A stretch of 64,000 bases of DNA from NCBI RefSeq assembly GCF_023074835.1, contig NZ_JALLGW010000001.1, forward strand, positions 806,001-870,000, given 5' to 3'. Both the position numbers and the translations under genes were made by a program. The notes beneath the pieces were generated by a model that had not been told where the DNA came from, made no database searches, and was given only the letters and a program-made list of their open reading frames with translations. Below are positions 50,456-58,688 of the stretch, in pieces (the stretch's first letter is position 1; every line of letters begins with the position of its first letter). Origin of the DNA: Halomarina salina (GTDB lineage Archaea > Halobacteriota > Halobacteria > Halobacteriales > Haloarculaceae).

Positions 50456-51412
50456 ATGAGCGACGACGAGCGCGAACCCGACGACGTGACCGACCGCGTC
50501 GAGGCGGTGCTGGCCGACGCCCGCGACGCGCTCGACGAACCGTCGAACGACGGCGACGTCGCAGCCACCCCGAAACTCCGCGCCGTCGCCAGCGCGGCGG
50601 GCAGTCTGGTCGAGGAGGCCGATTCGGACACTCTGCTGAGCGCCGTCGGTCTCGGTGGCGAGGACGGGTACGACACCATTCCCGACGCCCTCGCGGACGG
50701 GGACGCCGACCGTGTCCGTGACCTCGAACGGCTGCTGAAGCTCTCGAAACTGGCGGACGCGTGGGACGACGACGACGCGGCCGACCACCGGAACGAACTG
50801 GCCGACCTCTTCGACGTCGGCTCCGCAGACGACGAGGCTGATGCAGACGACGGCGAGACCGACGACGAGGAGTCGTCCGCGGACCAGGAAACGGTCGACG
50901 ACGCCGACGAAGCGGCTTCCGACGAGGAGGAACCCGAAGAGAGCGAGGAGGAGAGCGACGACGACAGCCTCGCCGACGACATCGTCGACGCGGTCACGGG
51001 CGACGACGACGCCGAGGAGGAGGCCGACGAGACAGCTGCCGACGACGCCGACGGGAGTGACGGTGGCCCGGCGACGGCCGACGCCGACAGCGATGGAGCG
51101 GCGGCCGAGTCGTCGCTCCGGTCGCAGGTCGAGGCGGCGGCCGAGCGGTTCCGCGAGGGCGTCGACGAGGCGCGTGCCGAGAGCGCGCTGGGGGAGGACG
51201 AGAAAGCAGCCGAGGGCGAGACCGAGGAGGAGGCGGACTCCGACGAGGAGGAAGACGACGAGGACGACGAAGGCGACCACGAGGAGTCGAGCGACAACCG
51301 GACGCGTGGGCGTCTGTCGACGATGCCGAGCAGTGGTCGGTCGCCGACCCATCACTCGACGATGCCCAAGAGCGGCCGATCGCGGTTCTCGACGATGCCG
51401 AAGCGTCGCTGA
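50456..51412 (+). CDS. Acidic operon protein D: acidic protein with basic triple-STMP tail
   Basis: 318 residues, unrecognised. The N-terminal 125 are helical (VEAVLADARDALDEP, DADRVRDLERLLKLSKLADA). A long Asp/Glu linker follows. The C-terminus switches abruptly to basic and contains three short repeats: RLSTMPSSGRS, HSTMPKSGRS and FSTMPKRR. A positively charged repeat tail on a polyanionic protein suggests a binding or assembly signal, with the STMP serine/threonines as possible modification sites. Its ATG is one base after the stop of gene C. Last gene of the operon, convergent with the HTH-10 gene. Confidence 0.7.
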   Translation: MSDDEREPDDVTDRVEAVLADARDALDEPSNDGDVAATPKLRAVASAAGSLVEEADSDTLLSAVGLGGEDGYDTIPDALADGDADRVRDLERLLKLSKLADAWDDDDAADHRNELADLFDVGSADDEADADDGETDDEESSADQETVDDADEAASDEEEPEESEEESDDDSLADDIVDAVTGDDDAEEEADETAADDADGSDGGPATADADSDGAAAESSLRSQVEAAAERFREGVDEARAESALGEDEKAAEGETEEEADSDEEEDDEDDEGDHEESSDNRTRGRLSTMPSSGRSPTHHSTMPKSGRSRFSTMPKRR

Positions 51413-51450
51413 ACCGGTCCGCCCGACTCCGACGCTCCTGCGACGCACGT

Positions 51451-52086
51451 TCAGCCGAACAGCTGTGCGAACAGCGCTCGCTGCCCTCTGCGAAGCCGTT
51501 CGAGGAACGCCGACTTCCCGATGCCGAGTTCCGAGGCGACGTCGCTCGCGTCGGCGTCCCGTGGCACCTCGAAGTAGCCCATCCGCTGGGCGGTGCGGAT
51601 GGCCTCCTCCTGTCGGGGCGTGAGGTTCCAGCGCTGAGCGACCGGCCGGTCCTCCTCCGCGCCGAGCGGGTACACCCGTTCGAGGCGGACGCCGACCGTC
51701 TCCCCGGCGCGGTTCATCACGCCGTCGAGGACGTCGTACCCCACGACGGCCCCGGTGAACCGGGCGTCGCCGTCGCGGTACGACAGCGACTCGGCGACGA
51801 ACCCCTCGCTGACGAGTTCGTGGACGACGCAGGGGTGCTTCGAGAGACAGCGGTAGGTCGCGCGGTCGCCCGTGCGCGCGCGATGCAGGTAGCGGATGCG
51901 CCCGTCCTCGTCCAGCGTTCGGGCCAGTCGTTCGTCGTCGGGCGCGCCGAACTGCAGGAGAGCGTTGCCGTCGGAACGGAGCTGCGGCGGGTTCGCGTCG
52001 ACGGTGACGCCGACGCGCGACGCCTCGGCGAGCGGGCAGTCGTCACCCGAGACGGCGAACTCGACGACGAGGCACTCGGCTATCAT
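51451..52086 (-). CDS. HTH-10 regulator divergent from the paa operon
   Basis: 211 residues with a Bat-type sensing region (GAVVGYDVLDGVMNRAGETV, VGVRLERVYPLG) and a C-terminal HTH-10 (NLTPRQEEAIRTAQRMGYFE, then ASDVASELGIGKSAFLERLR). Its N-terminus contains Cys residues (AECLVVEF, GDDCPLAEA) that the two other HTH-10 proteins in the window lack. Sitting head-to-head with paaA, with 125 bases between, it is the obvious candidate to control phenylacetate degradation. Confidence 0.88.
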   Translation of the reverse strand: MIAECLVVEFAVSGDDCPLAEASRVGVTVDANPPQLRSDGNALLQFGAPDDERLARTLDEDGRIRYLHRARTGDRATYRCLSKHPCVVHELVSEGFVAESLSYRDGDARFTGAVVGYDVLDGVMNRAGETVGVRLERVYPLGAEEDRPVAQRWNLTPRQEEAIRTAQRMGYFEVPRDADASDVASELGIGKSAFLERLRRGQRALFAQLFG

Positions 52087-52126
52087 CCGGTCACCACCTC
52101 GCAGTCACCTCGGGGCCGTCTCGGAA

Positions 52127-52148
52127 TCACGTGACTCGATAGCACGTG
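52127..52148. promoter_or_regulatory. Two CACGTG boxes between the HTH-10 gene and paaA
   Basis: TCACGTGA (52127-52134, palindromic) and CACGTG (52143-52148) are 16 bases apart centre to centre, just upstream of the paaA TATA box. They would suit a regulator dimer that acts next to the preinitiation complex. Confidence 0.5.
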
Positions 52149-52152
52149 GAAC

Positions 52153-52160
52153 GTATAAAG
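52153..52160 (+). promoter_or_regulatory. TATA box of the paaABCD operon
   Basis: GTATAAAG, about 55 bases before ATG 52212, implying a leader of roughly 25-30 bases, longer than for most genes here. Confidence 0.55.
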
Positions 52161-52211
52161 CCCGTCCATGTGCGGGCAACGGTCTATGCAGGACCGTGAT
52201 AGACGTGAGGT

Positions 52212-53141
52212 ATGGACATCGAGGAGGTCAAACAGCGTGCCGGCCCGCGGGAGTTCGGGCCGACCGACGACATGCCGGAGGAGTACCGGAAGGCGGCCAC
52301 CCGGATGATTCAGTTCCACGCGAACTCCGAGATAATGGGCGCGTACATCGAGCGCCCGTTCATCCGGCAGGCCCCCTCGCTCGACCGGAAACTCGCCGTC
52401 TCGGCGCAGGTGCAGGACGAAATCGGCCACGGACAGTTGCTCTACCGCGCCGCCGAGAACCTCGGCATCAAGACCCGCGAGCAGATGCTCGACGAACTCG
52501 CCAACGGGGAGGGGAAGTTCCTCAACTGCTTCCACTACCCGCTGGACGACTGGTACGAACTGCCGATGATCATGTTCTTCGTCGACGGCGCGGCGATGCG
52601 TCGGCAGGCGACCCTCAAGCGCACGTCGTGGGAGCCGTACGCCCACGCCATCGACAAGATCTGCTTCGAGGAGGGGTTCCACATCAAGCACGGCGAGAGC
52701 ATCCTCGCCGAGCTAGCGACCGGGACGAAGCGGGACCAGGAGCGCCTGCAGGAGGCGTTCGACAAGTGGTGGCCGCGCATCCTCCAGTTCTTCGGGCCGA
52801 CCGACGACCAGTCGACGCACAACGACTTCTCCTCCGCGGTGGGGCTGAAGACGATGAGCAACGACGCGCTCCGCACCGCGTTCCTCAACGTCTACCTCCC
52901 GAAGGCCGAGAAGTACGGCCTGGAGATACCCGAGACGCCCCGCGTCGAGTTCGACGAGGAGTCGGGTCGCTACGAGGTCGACGAGGACGACCTGGACTGG
53001 GACGAGTTCATGCAGATCGCCCGGAACCAGTACCCGCAGGGGAAGGGCCAGATAAACAAGCGCCACCGGACCCAGGAGGCCGTCGAGTGGGTTCGTGACG
53101 CCATCGAGAACCCCGGCGCGGGTAGCGCCGCCGCAGACTGA
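52212..53141 (+). CDS. paaA: 1,2-phenylacetyl-CoA epoxidase catalytic subunit PaaA
   Basis: 309 residues of the ferritin-like diiron oxygenase. Metal-ligand segments are QDEIGHGQLLYR (E-x-x-H) and FEEGFHIKHGES. FGPTDDQSTHNDFSSAVGLK is characteristic of PaaA. It activates O2 to epoxidise the ring of phenylacetyl-CoA. First gene of paaABCD; paaB follows after two bases. Typical of aerobic phenylacetate catabolism in haloarchaea. Confidence 0.97.
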   Translation: MDIEEVKQRAGPREFGPTDDMPEEYRKAATRMIQFHANSEIMGAYIERPFIRQAPSLDRKLAVSAQVQDEIGHGQLLYRAAENLGIKTREQMLDELANGEGKFLNCFHYPLDDWYELPMIMFFVDGAAMRRQATLKRTSWEPYAHAIDKICFEEGFHIKHGESILAELATGTKRDQERLQEAFDKWWPRILQFFGPTDDQSTHNDFSSAVGLKTMSNDALRTAFLNVYLPKAEKYGLEIPETPRVEFDEESGRYEVDEDDLDWDEFMQIARNQYPQGKGQINKRHRTQEAVEWVRDAIENPGAGSAAAD

Positions 53142-53143
53142 CC

Positions 53144-53479
53144 ATGATATTCGAAGTGTTCCGCCAGGAGCAGCGCAAGGACTACCACGTCCACGTCGGC
53201 AACGTCCACGCCCCGAACCGCGAGATGGCCCGGATGTACGCGCAGGTGATGCACGCCCGCCGGAAACCCGCTCACTCGCTGTGGGTCGTCCCGAAGGAGG
53301 AGATAGCGGAGGTCGATTCGGACGACGAGGGGGTCGCGATGGGCGGCCGCACGCAGAAGGAGTACCGGTGGGCGACGAACTACAACACCGACGAGACGTT
53401 CGCCGAGGAGATCGAGGCGTCCCAGCGCGAACAGGAAGAGGCCGAGCAAGGACGCGAGGAAGCGGAGGCCGATAGCTGA
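53144..53479 (+). CDS. paaB: 1,2-phenylacetyl-CoA epoxidase subunit PaaB
   Basis: 111 residues; MIFEVFRQEQRKDYHVHVGN and RMYAQVMHARRKPAHSLWVV are the family signature. PaaB bridges dimers of PaaAC in the bacterial complex. The C-terminus is an acidic extension (REQEEAEQGREEAEADS) not essential for the fold. Its stop overlaps the paaC start (TGATG), so the two are coupled. Confidence 0.95.
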   Translation: MIFEVFRQEQRKDYHVHVGNVHAPNREMARMYAQVMHARRKPAHSLWVVPKEEIAEVDSDDEGVAMGGRTQKEYRWATNYNTDETFAEEIEASQREQEEAEQGREEAEADS

Positions 53480-54318
53480 TGCCTGCTGAAGCACTCGGCG
53501 CGCCGGGCGACCTCTCCGAGCGAGAACGCGAGGCCGTCGAGGCGTTGCTGTACCAGCTAGCGGACGACGAGTTCGTCGTCGCCGACCGGTACACCGACTG
53601 GCAGTGCCAGGGACCGACGCTCGAAGCCGACATCGCCATCGCGAACATCGCGCAGGACGAACTCGGCCACGCGCGCCTCTGGTACGACCTGCTGGAGGAC
53701 TTCGGCTACGAGGAGTCCGAACTCATCTGGGAGCGCCCGGCCGACGACTTTCGGCACGCGACGCTCTGCGAACAGCAGTTCGACTCGGGCGACTGGGCGG
53801 ACGCCGTCGTCCGCTCCTATCTCTACGACGTGGCCGAGTTCCTCCAGCTGGAGGCGCTCGCCGACACCACCTACCCCCGCATCGCCGACCGCATCGAGAA
53901 GGTGCAGGGCGAGGAGCACTACCACCGCGAGCACGCCCAGAACTGGCTCGAACGGCTCTGCGAGGATTCGGACGGCACACAGCGGGTCCAGCAGGCCGTC
54001 GACGACCTGTACCCGTACGCGCTGACGCTGTTCGAAGGGACCGGGAAGGAAGCCGACATCGTCGACCTCGGTCTGCGTCCGACGCCGCTGTCGCAGTTGC
54101 GCGCGGAGTGGTACGACATCACGGGCGCGTTCCTCGACGGGCTCGGCGTCTCCGTGCCCGAGGAGTCCGAACTGGACGACCTCGTGGTCGAGCAGACCGG
54201 CCGCGACGGGAGCCACACCGAGGACTGGCAGCGCCAGTACAACGAACTGACCTACACGTACCGCATGCTCGACCGCACCGAGGCCCGCCGCCTGATGGTG
54301 GACCCGGACGAGGCGTAA
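53479..54318 (+). CDS. paaC: 1,2-phenylacetyl-CoA epoxidase structural subunit PaaC
   Basis: 279 residues, ferritin-like and homologous to PaaA but non-catalytic in the bacterial complex. It has IAQDELGHARLWYDLL and GEEHYHREHAQNWLERL. It forms the heterodimer with PaaA and helps position the substrate. LGLRPTPLSQLRAEWY is typical. PaaD follows after three bases. Confidence 0.95.
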   Translation: MPAEALGAPGDLSEREREAVEALLYQLADDEFVVADRYTDWQCQGPTLEADIAIANIAQDELGHARLWYDLLEDFGYEESELIWERPADDFRHATLCEQQFDSGDWADAVVRSYLYDVAEFLQLEALADTTYPRIADRIEKVQGEEHYHREHAQNWLERLCEDSDGTQRVQQAVDDLYPYALTLFEGTGKEADIVDLGLRPTPLSQLRAEWYDITGAFLDGLGVSVPEESELDDLVVEQTGRDGSHTEDWQRQYNELTYTYRMLDRTEARRLMVDPDEA

Positions 54319-54321
54319 TCC

Positions 54322-54786
54322 ATGTCGGACACGCCAGAGCCACCGACCGACTCGCAAGCAGTACCGGACCCGACCGACGGCCCGCAGTACTGCGCGTACA
54401 CCGACTACCGCTCGGGTGAGGTGCCCGAGGACACAGTGGTCCCGAAGAACGGCGCAGGGAGCGAGGGTCTGGAGCGGGAAATCTGGGACGCGCTGTTCGA
54501 GGTCGAGGACCCCGAGATGCCCGTCTCGGTGGTGGACCTGGGGCTCGTCTACGACGTGGCCGTGCGCGAGGACGAGACCGGGACCCACGCCGAGGTGACG
54601 ATGACGCTCACGTACACCGGCTGTCCGGCCCGCGACATGCTCCTCGACGACGTCCGCGAGGCGGCCGCCTCGCCGGAGGGAGTCGACGACGCCTCCGTGG
54701 AACTCGTCTGGTCGCCGGTGTGGTCCGTCGAGTTCGTCTCCGAGGCGGGCCGCGAGGACCTGCGGGAGTTCGGGGTGTCGATATGA
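54322..54786 (+). CDS. paaD: PaaD, DUF59/MIP18 domain part only
   Basis: 154 residues. The DUF59 (MIP18) core begins LEREIWDALFEVEDPEMPVS, with VVDLGLVYDVAV and the conserved cysteine in YTGCPARDML. Bacterial PaaD continues into a cysteine-rich zinc ribbon; here the reading frame stops after VSI and the ribbon is the next gene, overlapping by four bases. PaaD is thought to help install the iron cofactor. The N-terminal 45 residues are acidic and atypical. Confidence 0.9.
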   Translation: MSDTPEPPTDSQAVPDPTDGPQYCAYTDYRSGEVPEDTVVPKNGAGSEGLEREIWDALFEVEDPEMPVSVVDLGLVYDVAVREDETGTHAEVTMTLTYTGCPARDMLLDDVREAAASPEGVDDASVELVWSPVWSVEFVSEAGREDLREFGVSI

Positions 54787-54959
54787 GACGCCGCGACCCC
54801 TCCGTGGCGGCCGGTGACGGCGACGGGGACGAGGAGCCTGCTGTCTGCCCCTACTGCGAGGGGACGAACACCGAGCGCGAGCACCCGAAGGGGCCGTCGC
54901 TCTGTCGGTCCATCCACTTCTGCGAGGACTGCCAGGAACCGTTCGAGGCCGTCGGCTGA
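54783..54959 (+). CDS. Zinc ribbon corresponding to the PaaD C-terminus, encoded separately
   Basis: 58 residues. VCPYCEGTNTEREHPKG, SLCRSIHFCEDCQEPF contain five cysteines (22, 25, 41, 47, 50) in the same spacing style as the C-terminal ribbon of bacterial PaaD. The ATG overlaps the paaD stop (ATGA), so coupled translation would give both parts in equal amount. The first 20 residues are acidic and probably a linker remnant. No PaaE-like reductase follows; the thermosome gene does. Confidence 0.85.
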   Translation: MRRRDPSVAAGDGDGDEEPAVCPYCEGTNTEREHPKGPSLCRSIHFCEDCQEPFEAVG

Positions 54960-55085
54960 CCGGTCGCGGCGAGTATCGGAGTGTTCAGCTCACTGCCGAT
55001 TCAGTACTTAAACAGGTGCGTGGCAACGATTGACAGTGGCGTCACGGGGTTCCTGTGGCACGGTTTGTCTCGCCCACTACGACAC

Positions 55086-55094
55086 TTTTTTATA
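55086..55094 (+). promoter_or_regulatory. TATA box of the thermosome gene
   Basis: TTTTTTATA, ending 27 bases before ATG 55121. The strongest T-rich TATA box of the window, consistent with a highly expressed gene. Confidence 0.62.
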
Positions 55095-55120
55095 GAATCG
55101 CAAACAACGCCTGGGTGACT

Positions 55121-56803
55121 ATGGCTCAACAGATGGGCAACCAGCCCCTCATCGTACTCAGCGAGGACAGTCAGCGCACGTCCGGGCGCGACGCCCAGTC
55201 GATGAACATCACGGCCGGGAAGGCCGTCGCCGAGGCCGTACGGACCACACTCGGCCCGAAAGGGATGGACAAGATGCTCGTCGACAACTCGGGCAACGTC
55301 GTCGTCACGAACGACGGCGTCACCATCCTCAAAGAGATGGACATCGAGCACCCCGCCGCGAACATGATCGTCGAGGTCGCCGAGACCCAGGAGGACGAGG
55401 TCGGCGACGGCACGACGACCTCGGTCGTCATCGCCGGCGAACTCCTCGCGAAGGCCGAGGACCTGCTCGACCAGGACATCCACGCGACCATCCTCGCGCA
55501 GGGGTACCGCCAGGCCTCCGCGAAGGCCAAGGAGGTCCTCGAGGACATGGCCATCGACGTCTCCGCCGAGGACACCGAGCAGCTCGAACAGATCGCCTCG
55601 ACGGCGATGACGGGCAAGGGCGCTGAGAACGCGAAGGACACGCTCTCCTCGCTCGTCGTGCGGGCCGTCCAGACCGTCGCCGACGACGACGACATCGACA
55701 CTGACAACGTGAAGGTCGAGACCGCCGTCGGTGGCTCGGTCACCGAGTCCGAACTCGTCGAGGGCGTCATCGTCGACAAGGAGCGCGTCCACGACAACAT
55801 GCCGTACTTCAAGGAGGACGCCAACGTCGCGCTCCTCGACTCGGCCATCGAGGTCAAGGAGACCGAGATCGACGCCGAGGTCAACGTCACCGACCCCGAC
55901 CAGCTCCAGCAGTTCCTCGACCAGGAGGAGAAGCAGCTCAAGGAGATGGTCGACCAGCTGAAGAACGTCGGCGCCGACGTCGTCTTCTGTCAGAAGGGCA
56001 TCGACGACATGGCCCAGCACTACCTCGCGCAGGAGGGCATCCTCGCCGTCCGCCGCGCGAAGAAGTCCGACATGAAGCGCCTCGCCCGCGCGACGGGCGG
56101 TCGCGTCGTCTCGAACCTCGACGACATCACCGAGGACGACCTCGGCTTCGCCGGTAACGTCTCCGAGAAGGACATCGCGGGCGACAACCGCATCTTCGTC
56201 GAGGACGTCGACGAAGCGAAGTCCGTCACGCTCATCCTCCGCGGCGGCACCGAACACGTCGTCGACGAGGTCGAGCGCGCCATCGAGGACGCCCTCGGCG
56301 TCGTCCGCGTCACGCTCGAAGACGGGCAGGTGCTGCCCGGCGGCGGCGCCCCCGAGACGGAACTCGCGCTCGAACTGCGCGACTACGCCGACTCCGTCGG
56401 CGGCCGCGAGCAGCTCGCCATCGAGTCGTTCGCCGACGCCATCGACGTCATCCCCCGCACGCTCGCCGAGAACGCGGGCCTCGACCCGATAGACTCGCTC
56501 GTCGAGCTCCGCAGCGAGCACTCCAACGGCAACCAGACGTACGGCCTCGACGCCTACACGGGCGACGTGGTTGACATGGAGAACGACGGCGTCGTCGAAC
56601 CGCTCCGCGTCAAGACGCAGGCCGTCGAGAGCGCCACCGAGGCCGCCGTGATGATCCTCCGCATCGACGACGTCATCGCGGCCGGCGACCTCAAGGGCGG
56701 CGGCACGGACGACGACGGCGACGACGAGATGCCACCCGGCGGCGGCGGTATGGGCGGCATGGGCGGCATGGGCGGTATGGGCGGCATGGGCGGTGCGATG
56801 TAA
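55121..56803 (+). CDS. ths: Thermosome (group II chaperonin) subunit
   Basis: 560 residues. [37 protein letters not shown] and the C-terminal GGM repeats (GGGMGGMGG-type) are diagnostic. Group II chaperonins form eight- or nine-membered double rings that fold proteins with ATP. Haloarchaea have up to three subunits; this resembles the ThsA/ThsB type and I do not assign which. Codon use is strongly biased, in keeping with high expression. The ATG at 55121 rather than one further upstream follows from the TATA box. Confidence 0.97.
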   Translation: MAQQMGNQPLIVLSEDSQRTSGRDAQSMNITAGKAVAEAVRTTLGPKGMDKMLVDNSGNVVVTNDGVTILKEMDIEHPAANMIVEVAETQEDEVGDGTTTSVVIAGELLAKAEDLLDQDIHATILAQGYRQASAKAKEVLEDMAIDVSAEDTEQLEQIASTAMTGKGAENAKDTLSSLVVRAVQTVADDDDIDTDNVKVETAVGGSVTESELVEGVIVDKERVHDNMPYFKEDANVALLDSAIEVKETEIDAEVNVTDPDQLQQFLDQEEKQLKEMVDQLKNVGADVVFCQKGIDDMAQHYLAQEGILAVRRAKKSDMKRLARATGGRVVSNLDDITEDDLGFAGNVSEKDIAGDNRIFVEDVDEAKSVTLILRGGTEHVVDEVERAIEDALGVVRVTLEDGQVLPGGGAPETELALELRDYADSVGGREQLAIESFADAIDVIPRTLAENAGLDPIDSLVELRSEHSNGNQTYGLDAYTGDVVDMENDGVVEPLRVKTQAVESATEAAVMILRIDDVIAAGDLKGGGTDDDGDDEMPPGGGGMGGMGGMGGMGGMGGAM

Positions 56804-56919
56804 GTTCGGTTCAGGCACTTCCCACCCGTCCCAACCGACCGCGACAGCCGCACCGTCTCACGAACACTTCCCTTGTTTTCACCTCGGTAGCGACCGCTAT
56901 CGTCGCCCCGTTCGGCGCT

Positions 56920-57576
56920 CTATCGCTCGCCCGCCAGCTCCGCCTCGAACTCCTCGACGAATCGCTCGACGACGGCGTGGCGTCCGGCGGCGAGCTCCCG
57001 GCCGGGGTCGGTGTACATCCGGTCGCGTAGCGAGCTGATCTTCCCGCGGAGGTGGGCCAACTGCCCGCCCGAGCGCGGGTCGTCGCCGTCGCCGTGCATC
57101 GGCTCGCCGAGCGTCCCGCCGTGCGCGAAGGTGCGGCCGACGCCGACCGCGCCCATCGCGTCGAGGTTGTCGGCGTCACAGAGCAGTTCGGCCTCGACGG
57201 TCTCCGGTTCGACGCTACCCGAGTAGCGGTGGGCACGGACGCAGTGGCGGACGCGGTCGACGGTCTCCCCGTCGGTGAGGTCGCCGAGGAGGGCGGGTAC
57301 CTGCCCTGCGGCCCACACCGCGTGGTCCTCGACCTCGCCGTGTGCCTCGCGCTCCCGGCCGATATCGTGGAGATAGACGCTCGCGTGGAGGATTTCCCGG
57401 TCGACCGTCGTACCGCGGTCTGCGCTGCCGTCGCTGGCACTGCGTTCGTCGCTCTCCTCGTACTCGTCGGCGAGGCGTCCCGCCAGGCGGTCGACGCGTT
57501 CGACGTGGTGCCAGTCGTGGGCGGGCGCGGCGTCCTCGAAGAACGGACGGGTACGGTCGCGGAGGGTGTCGAGCAT
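56920..57576 (-). CDS. HD-domain phosphohydrolase
   Basis: 218 residues. The metal-binding histidines and aspartates are in HDWHHVERVDRLAGRLA, HASVYLHDIGRE and LLCDADNLDAMGAVG, the YpgQ-like HD pattern. Family members hydrolyse nucleotides or phosphate esters; substrate unknown. It is convergent with the thermosome gene and divergent from the antiporter. Confidence 0.86.
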   Translation of the reverse strand: MLDTLRDRTRPFFEDAAPAHDWHHVERVDRLAGRLADEYEESDERSASDGSADRGTTVDREILHASVYLHDIGREREAHGEVEDHAVWAAGQVPALLGDLTDGETVDRVRHCVRAHRYSGSVEPETVEAELLCDADNLDAMGAVGVGRTFAHGGTLGEPMHGDGDDPRSGGQLAHLRGKISSLRDRMYTDPGRELAAGRHAVVERFVEEFEAELAGER

Positions 57577-57641
57577 ACCGGACGCGGCCCCGAGAGGAGC
57601 AAAGTCGTTCCGTTCTTGATGCGGGCGGTCGGTGTCCCGCC

Positions 57642-58562
57642 ATGGTGAGTGCCGTCGCGCTCGACGTCGTGCTGGTCGCGGCCGGTATCGTGGGGCTGTG
57701 GGTAGGAGCGACGCTGTTCGTCGGTCACGCCGCCCGCCTCGCCCGTCGGGTCGGCGTCTCGGACCTCGTCGTGGTGTCGCTGGGCACCTCCGCGCCGGAA
57801 CTGGCCGTCTCGGTCGACGCGGCGCTCGTCGGCAGTTCGGACATCGCGGCGGCGAACGTCGTCGGATCGAACCTGTTCAACCTCGCTATCCTCGGTGGGG
57901 TGGTCGTCGTCGCGGGGGCGGGGGTCTTCGTCCCGCGAGCGCTCGTCCACCGGGACGCACCGGTGATGGTGGGGACGACGGCGCTGGTCGGCGCGTTCCT
58001 GCTCGACCTTCGGGTCTCTCGCCTCGAAGCAGCCGTCCTCCTCGTCGCCTTCCTCGCCTACCTCATCGTCGTCCTCCGGTCGGGGACGAGCGCCGACGTC
58101 GCGGACGTGCCGACGGAGCCCCCCCGGTGGTACTCGCCGCTCGCGGCGCTGGTCGGTCTGGGAGTCGTCGTCGGGGGAGCGACCCTCCTGGTAGGGGCGG
58201 CGAGCGACCTCGCCCGTCTCCTCGGCGCGTCGGAGTGGCTCGTCGGGTTGACCGTCGTCGCCGTCGGCACTTCCGCACCCGAGATCGCGGCGTCGGCCGT
58301 GGCGGCACGCCGTGGACTGGCGACCGTCGCGGTCGGTAACGTCCTCGGGTCGAACGTGTTCAACCTGCTGGCCATTCTCGGGGCGGCGGCGGCGATTCGC
58401 CCCCTCGCAGTCGACGCTGTGGCCCTCGGCGACGTGGGGTGGCTCGCCGCGCTGTCGGCGCTCGCGGCCGTCGCGCTCTGGTCGGGTCGCCGACTGACGC
58501 GCACCGAGGGGGTGGTCGTGGTGCTCGCCGTCGCCGCCCGGTGGGTGCTCGACGCGCTCTGA
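57642..58562 (+). CDS. Sodium/calcium exchanger family antiporter
   Basis: 306 residues with ten or so membrane helices arranged as two inverted halves. Each half has the alpha-repeat signature: VVSLGTSAPELAVSVDAAL with VVGSNLFNLAIL, and VVAVGTSAPEIAASAVAAR with VLGSNVFNLLAIL. The paired G-S/T-SAPE and GSNxFN motifs line the ion path. It exchanges Na+ for Ca2+ across the cytoplasmic membrane. The gene begins at the ATG 57642, after a GC-rich gap. Confidence 0.93.
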   Translation: MVSAVALDVVLVAAGIVGLWVGATLFVGHAARLARRVGVSDLVVVSLGTSAPELAVSVDAALVGSSDIAAANVVGSNLFNLAILGGVVVVAGAGVFVPRALVHRDAPVMVGTTALVGAFLLDLRVSRLEAAVLLVAFLAYLIVVLRSGTSADVADVPTEPPRWYSPLAALVGLGVVVGGATLLVGAASDLARLLGASEWLVGLTVVAVGTSAPEIAASAVAARRGLATVAVGNVLGSNVFNLLAILGAAAAIRPLAVDAVALGDVGWLAALSALAAVALWSGRRLTRTEGVVVVLAVAARWVLDAL

Positions 58563-58657
58563 TGCCCTCGCGGATACGATTCTCGCGTGGCCGGGTCGCC
58601 GTCGGTCGGCGCGTCTGCTCGCTCCGGACCGCGATGATTTCGCGGCACCTATCGCCA

Positions 58658-58665
58658 TTTTTATC
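58658..58665 (+). promoter_or_regulatory. TATA box of the glycosyltransferase gene
   Basis: TTTTTATC centred about 28 bases before ATG 58689. Confidence 0.58.
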
Positions 58666-58688
58666 TCTCGTATCCGTGCGGACTCTCC

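Noticed and set aside
47443-51297. A 1284-codon minus-strand reading frame across the acidic operon
   Set aside because: It is an antisense shadow: Ser/Arg-rich low-complexity protein opposite the four plus-strand genes, which have tight spacing, promoters and acidic composition typical of haloarchaea.
48631-51412. Gas vesicle cluster
   Set aside because: No GvpA-like small hydrophobic protein and no GvpN, GvpO, GvpF or GvpL signatures; only general acidity is shared.
47620-51412. Polyhydroxyalkanoate granule locus (MaoC followed by phasin-like genes)
   Set aside because: No PhaC, PhaE or PhaR is present and the acidic proteins lack phasin-like amphipathic helices; kept only as a weak alternative.
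55001-56818. A 605-codon minus-strand frame opposite the thermosome gene
   Set aside because: The plus strand encodes an unmistakable group II chaperonin; the antisense frame is open only because of GC-rich codon use.
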